From: Glandiceps talaboti
Lineage: Eukaryota; Hemichordata; Enteropneusta; Spengelidae
DNA: 64,000 nucleotides
Direction of reading: 5' to 3'
NCBI RefSeq assembly: GCF_964340395.1
Contig: NC_135562.1
Location: 192,501-256,500 of the forward strand
In this document: positions 23,941 to 40,800 of the stretch, piece after piece
Layout of the letters: each line of letters opens with the position of its first letter
Numbering within the stretch: the first letter of the stretch is position 1
Notes under the pieces: generated by a model
Databases searched by the model: none
Told to the model about the DNA's origin: nothing
What the model saw: the letters and a program-made list of their open reading frames with translations, nothing else
Program-made: the position numbers and the translations under genes

Positions 23941-25382
23941 ATTTTATCTCAGAGTTCAGGTATTTGGAATGACTCCTCTTTGAGACTTTCAACACTCCTT
24001 TGGCAATCACCAAATTATTAAATCGACACTTGTGCTCCTCGTCTTAGGCAAGGTCACATGAACCCAATCCAATCTTGAATAGCAAACAAAGGCGTGAAAT
24101 TGTGAAAGTAGGTGACTTTTTGAGTTGCCTCGGAGTATGCTATTGATTCGGTTATTGTGATAGACCTAACTCTTAAATCCGTCAGTTGCGTAGAAGTGTG
24201 GACAACAAAAATCGCACCAGTTTTTCTACAAATGTAGCCAGGGTGACCTTTCCCTGACGTTTCCCAGTTCGTCAATAAATTGAAACACGATATTTTGGAC
24301 CAGTTTAGCTGGCTGTAATTCGATATCGTTACTCGTACAAAGAACTTGAAACCTGCACATGCCAGGTCTAACTTCTCCATCAATCGCAGTGGTTCAATGC
24401 CATGTTTATGATGTAATAGAACTTACTGATAGCAAATTACATTATCTTCTTCAGTGAAAAATCGATAGATATGGGAAATCTGACGTCTACACCAAGTGCT
24501 AAATTAACTTTCGTGTTTGAGTTCGGAAGCTGCTAACAGAAGCGTATGATCTACTGACAATAGATCACCTACTTGGCAGTGACGTACTAGGCGATGAGAA
24601 CAAAACATGTGTAAGCGTACATTGTTGGAAATATTTAGTTAAGGAATAAATGATGTAACTGTGGGATATATTTAAATAAAATAAATCATTATAGGAGTAT
24701 TACCTTTGCCTGCACTTCTTTAGATCTATGAGAATGATGTATTGGTGGTGTGCATCGTTGGCGTTACACGAACTGGAACGAACAAATTCTATACTAATGT
24801 TCTACGCGCGTTTAGATTTCATTTTATGGCGCACACTCTAGAGGGCGAAAGAAAGCGCACAATCACAGAGTAAATCAAATGAAGAAATTAGGACTTTAAT
24901 TAATTACAATTTAGTACGGTAGACAATATTGAAGACAGTGTGCGTGTGCGTGCGTCCGTGCGTGTGTATGTGTGTGTGTGTAAGTGTGTTGAACTATATA
25001 TTTGCACGGGGGTGTAAGTGTGTTGAACTATATATTTGCATGTACGGGACGGGGTGTAAGTAATAACTTTCATAATAAATACGATAATGCTGTTCACTGT
25101 ATAGCACATATCCCATCTCATCAGGATTAACATCACTTGTCACATCAACTCATTGTGTAGACGGTAAGGAGGAGAGTCTACCGGCAAAAGTCATTGTAAT
25201 TTAAGGGTATTATTTCAAATAAACATGTGATAAAAATGGTACGGTACAATTTCTGAAAAAATGTAAAACAAGCAGAGTTTTTCGGCGAATGTTGCTTTCT
25301 TTAGGTAAGGCTAGTAGTACTGTAGTACTATAATGAGGGAACGCAAGTTAAATCTCGTACACGATTTTCATATTTCATCAAG
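23941..25382. other. tetraspanin 5' flank and RHIM-gene 3' flank
   Basis: No exon recognised. The open frame at 24054-24383 (minus) has no domain or good splice context. A roughly 35-bp duplication (GTAAGTGTGTTGAACTATAT) is at about 24980-25050. Confidence 0.5.
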
Positions 25383-26346
25383 TCAATCCCCTTCGGCCTC
25401 TTTCAGTATGTCGAAAACACGGGCATGTTTTCCATCTTTTGCGTAATCAGAGGGTAACCACATCTTCTTTACATTTCTGGTTCTTGGGTTAGCGCCAAAT
25501 TCTAATAACTTTAAAACTGTGGGTATACTTCCATATTGGGCTGCCATATGTAATGGCGTACTGCCCTCAACGTTTGTCGAGTCCACATCCTTTGTGCTAT
25601 GTTCTAGAAGGAACTTGACAATTTCGTACTGTCCCCACCTTGCGGAGCGATGAAGCACCGTGTCTCCCCATTTATTCTTGCAATTAATATTTGCGCCGTA
25701 AGTAAGTAACGTTTTAACTGCGTCGAGTTTACCACTGACACACGCGCAATAAAATGGTGTGTTGCCAATGGATCCACGAATGTCAACGCTTTCTTCAGCA
25801 TGATCTGCTTTACAAATCTCTGTGATTTTTTCGACATCCCCGTCCCTCGCTGCGATATGCAGACCACTCAAACTCTTTTCGTATTCAATATGACGTTTGA
25901 TAATCTTGCTAAGTGTTTTGTGTTTCATTCGTTTTGCTATCTCGGTGGACGATTTTCCGACAATGTCGTCAAGATTCGATTCGCGTCCAACACGAACTTT
26001 CAACAAACGACCGAAATTGCCTAGAGCATAAAGAGATGCTACCATTTCAGGCCTGTCATACAAAGCCAAGTAATGGAGATATGTTAATCCATTTTTGGTT
26101 GCCATGTAATCTGCTATTTTTAGATATTCGGACATGTTGTAAATGTCATTATTTTCTATAGCTGTGAATACTTTATCATTACATCGTAGTCTGTGTTCCT
26201 CTACATTCCTAGCTAATGGAGACTTCTGTCTGGCATCTGTAAAAACAGCAACAACAACAACAACAACAACAACGTTAAAAACAACAACAACAACAACGAC
26301 AACGACGACAACAACAACAACAACAACAACAATAATAATAATAATA

Positions 26347-26395
<49 letters not shown>

Positions 26396-26423
26396 CGACG
26401 ACGACAACACCACCACCACTACC

Positions 26424-26469
<46 letters not shown>

Positions 26470-28951
26470 GCAGCAGCAGCAACTACAGTGACAAAACGTT
26501 AGAGTGGCACAATCAGAGTTTTAAAACTTTTTACTCAAATGAAAACACTTACATAAAATCTATTCTAGTACTGTATTGTAATAATGTATGCCTTCTAGTG
26601 ACATTACAATTGTCTTCTGACATGTTAGAACAGTTCAACAGTATAGAAATTTCCTCTACAATTTTTGACGTACAAAACATTACGTCATAGAATCGTTTAT
26701 ATCTCTTAATATCATATTAGTTCAGGTTACCGGAAGACTGAAGACAAATCAATTACGTATTTAATACTACCATCTTACCCATTCGATCGTATACTTCTCC
26801 ACCCATTGCACTAATACTCGATAATGTGTTTGCCTCGCCTTGATATTCTGCGTAGTCATTTTTACCGAGTTTACCACCCAAAGAGGCGTCATCCAAACCA
26901 TCATCTTCACCAGGGGGTGCATCTCCTATCTGGTTATTGTTACCAATCTGCACGTTGTGCACGTTGTCGCCGATTACAACATGGATTTCTACGGGAAATA
27001 CGAATTTATAAAACACAGTGAATTGCATAATATTGACTTTTATTGATTACTTTGCTATTTTCAGTTTACATTTTAAGAAGTCAACATGCATCATAATGAA
27101 CTTACTAGTACTGTTCCAGCAATGTGTCTTACAAATTATAGTAAAACAATTTTGTTTACTACGAGGACCAGTTAAACCACAGACAAGTTATTTCTTACGT
27201 GTCTGTGCATAGACAAATGCAGCCACCAGCTAGACTGTCGACAGTCGCTCGCGCCTTTTTTTCCTACGTTTTATCTAAACTTAAGTCGTCGCCGCGCTCC
27301 GATCCGGCGCAATACTACTATATAATCGCTGAAGGCCCGAGCCTTCGGCCCTCGATATCAGTATGCGATTATAGTAGTGTTGCGCCGGATCGGAGCGCGG
27401 CGACGACTTAAGTTTAGATAAAACGTAGGAAAAAAAGGCGCGAGCGACTGTCGACAGCTACCACCAGCCTCTGTGCACATTTTCCTATTTCACTATTTCT
27501 CCTGTAGTACGTTACATTGAATTTCATCGCAGTATAGTTTTTATCCGATCATTTCCGATCGGTGATTACCGTACGAACTGTTTAAATACATGTGTTTATA
27601 TAGAAGGGAACAGTGTTCATCTCTGCTGTGGAATGGACACACTGAACCACTTCAGCTTACTTGGCTGTGCCTCAAGTATTTTCTTGACGTCATCAGCGAT
27701 CTGCTCAAGTTTTTGTCGATGAAACGATACCTCTTTCCCGAGGGCCCGGGTGGCGTCAAACTCTTTGACTGTTGACTCGGAAACAGCTGAAAAAGATTTT
27801 TTAAATGTTTGTTGGCAATCATGGTGTATACAAATCATACGAGGGACGACCTATATATAGAGTCATAGTAACGGGCACCAGGGCATCAAATGCCCATCAC
27901 AAATCATACGAGGGACGACCTATATAGTAACGGGCATCAGGGCATCGAATGCCCATCACCTCCACTTGGCAATCTTGGAAGAGAACAGACAGCACATGCA
28001 TGTACGGAAATTTGCACACAAAACCACAGACAAATAAGAAAACTTAGATAGCAAGTTTCATACATATACATATGAATTTTTCATATGTGTATAAATAAAA
28101 GAAATTATGCAATGTACATCGTATGCACCATGCGAATGTGGGATTTCATTGACAAATCGCGATCGGTTGATTGGTATAGAAGGACCTGCTTTAAAAACCA
28201 GTGCTTGCTACTTGCCATAAACTTAGTAATTGACCCTTTCTTAGGGTCATGGACTTTATTCGATAACAACGTTTATCTTGTCGATAAACACTGTTGTTAT
28301 ACAATGTATACAACAACAACCTGTTGTACAAAATATATTACCTTCTCGTCACGGATCGATATTTATCAGTTCAGCAGTTTCAACGGAGCAGAAATACAAT
28401 GAATATATAGAACAATTTATAAATATATTTCAAATAAAACTAATGCGTTTGATGTGGATTTTTCTCTGAAGTGTTTCTTGTACATGTACAGATATGCTTA
28501 ATATATTATATTGCGTTTAACAACAACTAATGGAAGACAAGGGCCCTCCTAGGCGATCACTCCCGGAACAAGTAAACCAAAAACAAAGGACACTAAACGA
28601 ATGACAAAGAGGTAAACAAAGAAACAGCCGTATTCGCCAAATCAGATTTTAATCAGATAGGGTAAGGGCATATGTCAACGAATGCTTAGAATACGAAATA
28701 TATGTATATTTCCATACAAAAAAACAAGAGCTATATGAATAATTATTAATTCCTGAGGTGAGTACGTATTTATTCACATATCTATCTAAGCTCAATCATA
28801 TATACATTTGTATATTGATTATGTATAATGTGTAGGCCTACGTGGGTATATAAGATAAGTACAAGGCGGAAGTTCACCAGAGAAAACCTTACTTTACTGC
28901 CAAAAGTAGAGACTCACCTGCGAGATCTCGGTTCCTGTCACGATCATCCAT
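25383..28951 (-). CDS. RHIM-motif ankyrin-repeat protein, complete, four exons
   Basis: Exons 28951-28918, 27786-27661, 26988-26779 and 26236-25383 join in phase (34+126+210+854 nt) to 407 residues. ATG 28951 has an in-frame TAG upstream. Residues 1-53 are charged and helical, with a likely short coiled coil at about 30-53 (QKLEQIADDVKKILEAQ). Residues 55-75 contain VIGDNVHN followed by VQIGNNNQIG. VQIGNNNQI matches the RHIM core pattern [VI]Q[VILC]GxxNx[MLI] seen in RIPK1, RIPK3, TRIF and ZBP1. RHIMs form functional amyloids that nucleate necroptosis or NF-kB signalling. An acidic Gly/Asp-rich linker follows (about 76-125). Ankyrin repeats occupy about 172-400: one degenerate, then clear units starting near 248 (GLHIAARDGD), 282, 314 and 348 (TPLHMAAQYG), and a degenerate cap near 384. 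No kinase, death or TIR domain is visible. A role as an amyloid-signalling adaptor or sensor is inference; the closest family is unknown to me. Confidence 0.88.
26248..26481. repeat. (CAA)n-(AAT)n-(GAT)n-(CAA)n compound microsatellite next to the RHIM exon 4 acceptor
   Basis: Trinucleotide runs begin about 12 bp upstream of the acceptor at 26237. On the gene's strand the tract reads GTT/GTC/TCA repeats, so it supplies part of the pyrimidine-rich region before TTTTTACAG. Confidence 0.95.
27236..27461. mobile_element. foldback / MITE-like inverted repeat in intron 2 of the RHIM gene
   Basis: Two arms of about 95 bp are near-perfect reverse complements. The left starts CTGTCGACAGTCGCTCGCGCC and the right ends GGCGCGAGCGACTGTCGACAG. 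Between arms I see one mismatch and a 2-bp indel near the loop (about 30-40 bp). The outermost 10 bp (CTGTCGACAG) are themselves palindromic. There is no coding capacity. The GC content is clearly above that of the flanks. Target-site duplication is unclear; the flanks share only short CTA and CCACCAG matches. Confidence 0.85.
27841..27960. repeat. roughly 60-bp direct duplication
   Basis: Two copies of CATACGAGGGACGACCTATA followed by GGGCATCAGGGCATCGAATGCCCATCAC, in intron 1 of the RHIM gene. Confidence 0.85.
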
Positions 28952-30878
28952 TTCTTTTGAAGTCTAGTTTTAGAAGAACTGCTTTTCGTCTACCAAATTG
29001 TTGGGGAAAGGAATGATTTGATTTCAAATTCTAAATCAAATCGAACCGAAGCCCTCATTTCATACATAATAACTTACGCTGAAAACCTCTGGGCATGCGC
29101 ATCATGGTTACCAGGTGATATATGCATAATTATGTCAACAACCGCGAATGACATGTCTCGCAGACAAAGTTCATTCTCGGAAGCCACAGCGCATTTTTTC
29201 CGTTGATGCAACGAAAAGTGAAGGCGTTTCTTAAGCGCTGCCGTAAAAAGGCTAGTGGTTTACGACGATAACAAATCTTTAAAGACGGTAAGTGTAGTCA
29301 TGACAAAGATGTATTTGTGGAACTGAAAAAGACACAAATACTTTTTTTAAATACTGCAAACATCAAAGTAATTGTGGTAGCTAGGTTTGGCAGGTTTCTG
29401 GGCAATATGTCAACAATTTCATATTAGTTGTTCAATTTCTTCCAGTTCCTTTATCATATACAAGGACTGGTAATATTTTAAACATTCTAAAGTATGATGA
29501 ATTGCCAAGGGTAAATTTCAGTGTGTACCTGCACACACATGACAATATTTACAATCATTACAAAAATACACTACCAGACTATACAGCACTCGTACTCGTA
29601 TGGTCACAGAAAACCCTTTCCTAGTCTATTCTGGAACAAATGAAAAATGAAAGGTCACATGACAATGAGAGCACTGGCCAGCTGTACCTGACAGAGATGC
29701 TGTTATCACCTTTTTTGGTGACCTAGACCTAGCTACTAGACCTTTGGGTCATTCTACTTACCGGTACTTTAAAATCAACCGTCTAAGGTGCTAGCTGCTA
29801 GACCTTTGGGTCATTCTACTTACCGGTACTTTAAAATCAACCGTCTAAGGTGCTAGCTACTAGACCTTTGGGTCATTCTACTTACTTTAATATCAACCTT
29901 CTAAGCTGCTAGCTGTTAGACCCTTAGGTTATTCTGGTTACTTTCAGATCAACCTTCTAGGCTTCTAAGGAGCTCTCTAAGGCATTAGTCCCAAGCTTGT
30001 ACAATAGTAAATGAAGACACAAGGGAACACTTTAGGAGTACTTTCAAACAAGTTTTATTTCAATGATAGTGAAACAGTAATGAAAATAAAATATATAGAA
30101 CCATGTAACCATTACAATAGTATTTCTGCAGGTATGACTGCCACCTCTGGTCTCAGTCACATGCAGTCTGCTATGGATGTAGAATTTAAACACATATCAC
30201 CTTCTCTATTAAGTAAAAAGTCAAGGCTGTTTAATGATAACATTGATGAAAAGATATTTGTAATATTTTATTATAATTTGAGTTTCACTCAATTCCCTCA
30301 GGTGACTGTTTCTTTTGCTTGTAATCTGTGTTACTAAAACTGAGGAATAGCAGTAAAGACAGGTCCATAAATGTATTGTAGCACACAAAATACTGATACA
30401 AAGACAGGACAAAAGGACACTATTTTTTTTCTCTATTGATATACATGTAATAGCATTTCAAAATGGTTCACCAGTAAAATGCACATTCTTGTTAATCATC
30501 TGACTGTTACTTCAAGTTCCTGATGCCATCAAGATTGTCTTTCAAGTGAAAGTTATCACAACTCTACAAAATGTTTATATTCACCTCACTGATGGTGTGC
30601 CATAATTGCAAATTTACATCTGTGAAAATATCAACCCAGAAATTTATTTGACATTTCACACAATCAATCAAATATCAACTTACTTAGTTACTTGTCTCAT
30701 TAAAAGTTCAAGTCACTTCCTACAAAAAGTTTGGTACTGAGAGAAAGAACAGGTGTGCATCAATATGCAACATTAATCCATGTTTGTTTAATGTGTGTTT
30801 TGTGTGTACATACATACATATGTACGTACATATATACATACATATATACATATATATATACATACATACATACATACA

Positions 30879-30909
<31 letters not shown>

Positions 30910-30940
30910 GTACGTACATATATACATACATACATATACA

Positions 30941-30971
<31 letters not shown>

Positions 30972-31146
30972 GTACGTACATATATACATACATACATATA
31001 CATACATACATACATACATACATACATACATACATACATACATACGTGTGTATGTATGTATGTATGTATGTATGTATGTATGTATGTATGTATGTATGTA
31101 TGTATGTATGTATGTATGTATGTATGCATGTGTATACACAGTGACT

Positions 31147-31202
<56 letters not shown>

Positions 31203-31337
31203 TACGTCTCACTGACTGTATATGTGCAGTGTGTGTATGTTAACATTTTGAAGGCTAGTTTTGTTACAACACAATCCTATATTACAGATCCTTTCCTCGC
31301 CTCTTCTTGGATTAACTCTCTACAAAATACTTTGACA
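28952..31337. other. RHIM-gene 5' flank and TFIIS 3' region
   Basis: No exon recognised. It contains a 62-bp tandem repeat (about 29735-29945, CTAGACCTTTGGGTCATTCT plus ACTTACCGGTACTTTAAAATC, three copies) and the tetranucleotide block at 30.8-31.2 kb. If TFIIS has a long 3' UTR, part of this is transcribed. Confidence 0.5.
30813..31200. repeat. (CATA)n-(TATG)n-(CA)n compound microsatellite, self-complementary
   Basis: CATA repeats (30815-31045) are followed directly by TATG repeats (31048-31128), which are their reverse complement, then CA repeats. A long imperfect hairpin is possible. All open frames through it are artefacts. Confidence 0.96.
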
Positions 31338-37316
<5,979 letters not shown>

Positions 37317-37881
37317 CTTGGTATATTTATAGTCGCTTTTTAAGGCCCAAACACAGTGTTTGTAAAATTATAAGTGTATTTATCTACCAATAACAACACC
37401 AAAATTTTGCGGATACCAGCTCTCGCAAACAGGAAATACAGTAGTGGAAAATGGCGGCCTTGGACATAACTATTATGAATGGGTTATGTACCCTACATTT
37501 TGCGGAGACACTAATAGGAAATGATCTTATAGTCGCTTTTTAAGGCCCCCAAAAATTAAATTTCTTGTGTTAATTTAATTTTTTGTGGTTATAAAGACAA
37601 ACGATTAATGTGTAAACATCAAATAAGAAAGATGTCCGAGGAAATAACATTTTGTTCATGTTTGTTTTATGTAAATTCCAATGCCCTTAATTTTACACCC
37701 CTTCTTTCCGATAATAGCGTTTCCCTCGCAGAGCACTATGGGAGATATTTTACCAATGACGCAATGCGTGAGGTGTTTTCCCAAGATGGCTGTCAAAGTA
37801 TAAACTTCCTTGCTACGAACATGTAATAATACAAGTGGTTATATTATGATCGGAGAAGGGTAGCCACGAACAGATGAATTC
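37317..37881. promoter_or_regulatory. bidirectional promoter region TFIIS / ITGB1BP1
   Basis: Only 565 bp separate the divergent start codons of TFIIS (37316, minus) and ITGB1BP1 (37882, plus). The stretch contains two direct copies of TATAGTCGCTTTTTAAGGCCC (about 37330 and 37531). It also contains AAAATGGCGGCC at about 37448, a strong match to the YY1 consensus, and CAAGATGGCTGTC near 37782, a weaker YY1-like match. Both types are common at TATA-less divergent promoters. A 65-codon open frame inside (37632-37826) has no family resemblance and is probably 5' UTR. Confidence 0.6.
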
Positions 37882-37885
37882 ATGA
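37874..37885 (+). promoter_or_regulatory. minimal upstream ORF overlapping the ITGB1BP1 start
   Basis: ATG AAT TCA TGA at 37874-37885 is a three-residue uORF. Its stop overlaps the ATG at 37882 (ATGA). The next in-frame ATG of ITGB1BP1, at 37906, is the one that resembles the vertebrate N-terminus. The arrangement would favour reinitiation at 37882 or 37906. Whether the transcript includes this leader is inferred. Confidence 0.45.
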
Positions 37886-40800
37886 GCACCTGTTGCTGTG
37901 CCCTGATGTTCAAAGGCAATAAGACCAAGAAGAGAGATCATAATGGCAGTACTGACGCGATCGTCGTGAGAGATGGCTCGTTCCGCAGCTCACATGTAAG
38001 TTTGCGTTGTATACATGTATTACATTGTTGACACTTCATCCGGTATAATTTAAGTTATTGTAGCTGTGCAAGTATTCTCGTGGCGGTCGTTTCTTTGATA
38101 TCGTTACGCTTACTCCGGTCATGGCTTGATGTGTATAGAGCGTAATTAGATGACAGTGCCTCCAATCAGCTGCAAACATTGACCACACCCAAGGGTGACC
38201 AGTTCATACATTCGTACGAATGTACTCTGAGCCAAAATTATTTTAGTCAGTACGTAGAACACAAATCATAATTATTAAATATCCATAATCGGCATAAACT
38301 GTCGTATAGTATACAGTATAGTATATTTTACAACCGTCTGCCTAACAATAACAAATACTCACATGATAATATTGCAACTACAACCAATAGTAATTTTAGT
38401 ATAGAATACTTTTATTACAACTATTGAACTATTTACGATTTACTTTGTATATTATAGCCCTGCAACCTCTCGTTGATAGAATATAGCAATGCATTGTAAA
38501 ATACCTCAGCATTTGGAATCTATTAAAATTAGACTGTTTTGAAATAATTTTGTCTTGGGATGGAAAATATGTTTATATCTCTTAGGAAATACCATTTGTC
38601 ATACCAAAAGTTGTAGATACATGTACATGCACTTGTTCATAGTCATGATGACTCAGTTAAGTGATTTTTTTTATCTGTCATCAGTTACCATGGAAACTGA
38701 TGCCATGGTATTAATGCATTAAGCAATGATAAGTTGTTCTCTCTGAACAATGTAGCAAACTAGCATGCACACCAAGCCAGCTTGTACATTGCAAATATTC
38801 CCTACACACATGTGACAGGTACAAACGATGTCAGATACTTCTATTCTCAAACCACTATACGGTAGGTAATGAAAATTTCTACTCACAGAGTCAAAAAAAA
38901 TCTTGGAAGGGAATCCCAAATTTTCACTGTTGTCTTGTCAGCATCATCAGGGGTGTATTACAATGGGCTAGCCGCTATTGTTAGCATGCCTGTAGACTTG
39001 AGAACAGTTATCACTACACTCTGTGAGCAGAAATTTACATTATGATTCAATCAAGATTACACTATTTGACTATACAACAGTTTGGTAAACTAGAGTTTCT
39101 CAATTAATGGAGGAATTTGCATAACATTATATTCATTTGATATTGATATGTAAAGTTCAGGCTATACAGTCAAAATCTTCTACAATTGATAATCATTGAT
39201 CAATGCCTAAACCACACTTATGTTACAATGCTAATGCATTGGTTCTATTTTTAGCACAACTGAACTAGGGTTCAGTAGTGCTATAGGCATGGTGTGGTGT
39301 CTGTCTGTATGTATGTATGTATGTATGTATGTATGTATGTATGTATGTATGTGTGTGTGTGTCACTGTGTATGTGTGGATGACAAAATCCGCTGGGCAAA
39401 TTGTTTCGATATGTAGTGGGAATGTTCCCTTTGGTGTCTAGTTGGAAAATTGTTCAAATCAAAATGATTGCACCAGAGGTGTGTGTTTTGGGTCAAGAAA
39501 TGAATTTTTTAGCGACACAGAGCTCGCAATAGTTGCATTCTCAAGGCAGAGAGCAAGTTATAGTTTTATTGATGTCATGAAATTGTTAAAAATCTTTTAT
39601 AGGATAATTCCCACCTAAGTCTGAATGACATGATGGGGTTTTCTCACCTACTTGTCAATGGCACCAATATTAACATTTTTGAACACACTGTTATTAGCAC
39701 AACTGAACCATAGTCATTGATGATAGGTTCAGTGTCTTGTCAGACCATCTGTCTGCCTATCTGTGAGTGACTTAAAGTCAAAAACCACTGGCAACATTAT
39801 CTTGATATTTGGTAGAGTTGTTAATTTCAGTCTCTGCTTAGGATATTGTCCAAGAAAAAATTTACATGTCTGTCAAGCAACAATCAAATGGTGTTGCATA
39901 TTGCAAAAGTGACAACAGGAATGGTAGGCAAATAAATAAACATTCAAAATAAGTATGCAAATATGCCTGGCAACAAGACCATGCCCATAGCAACATTCAA
40001 ATGCTTGTATAGTTTACAAAGATACAACTTTGTTGGACAGACCAGTGAATAAACATTTTAAAATGTTTCCAAATATGCTTAGCAATAAAACCACTTCCAT
40101 AGCAACAGTCAAATAAAAAATGGTGCATATTGCATGGGTTAAAAAATATGGATTGGCATGTGGATAAAAAGAATTTTAATATTGCAAATTTTACAGTTGT
40201 GCCACAATGTCATTGATGCTATTTATTCTTTCTAACATGAAATAATTCATAATTTATCTGATGAATATATTTGTTTGATAGTGAATATTTTCAGTGTATG
40301 CACATATGTGTAGTATTGTTGATGTGGACAAGTACATGTAGTCTTTAGGACATTAGTAATATGCTGTAGTATTGAATTTACAAAGTCCATAAAGTCCATG
40401 GGGTAGGGGCAGGTTAATTGCAGGAGCTAGTTGCTGCTTGAATGAGTCAAGTTAAGTAGGAAAGCAATGTACAAATTAGGAGTGGTGTTTTGACTACATA
40501 GTCATGTTGGAATAGTTTCCATCCCTGACTACATTAATTTAATGATGTGATTTTCTTTTTTGTAGGAATCTGAACTAGGTTCAGATCATAAAAATCTGAA
40601 AAAGAATAAGATGGCAAAAAAAGATGTACTAGTGGTAGAAAGACATAATGAACCAAGGACATACTATCCTGCACCGACAAGACCATTGAGTGCTTCCATT
40701 GAGGAAAGTGGTAAGACTGCCACAGAGGGCGCAATTCAGCTATCCATCCTAATGCCTCATTGTTGGGGAGATTTTCTTTACCCAAGTCCCCCGAACTTCT

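Noticed and set aside
24054-24383. 109-codon minus-strand open frame upstream of the tetraspanin
   Set aside because: No domain, no family resemblance and no convincing splice sites. Probably chance in the 5' flank.
37632-37826. 65-codon frame before ITGB1BP1 as its N-terminus
   Set aside because: It ends in a stop before the real first exon, which has its own ATG and ICAP-1-like start. No family resemblance.
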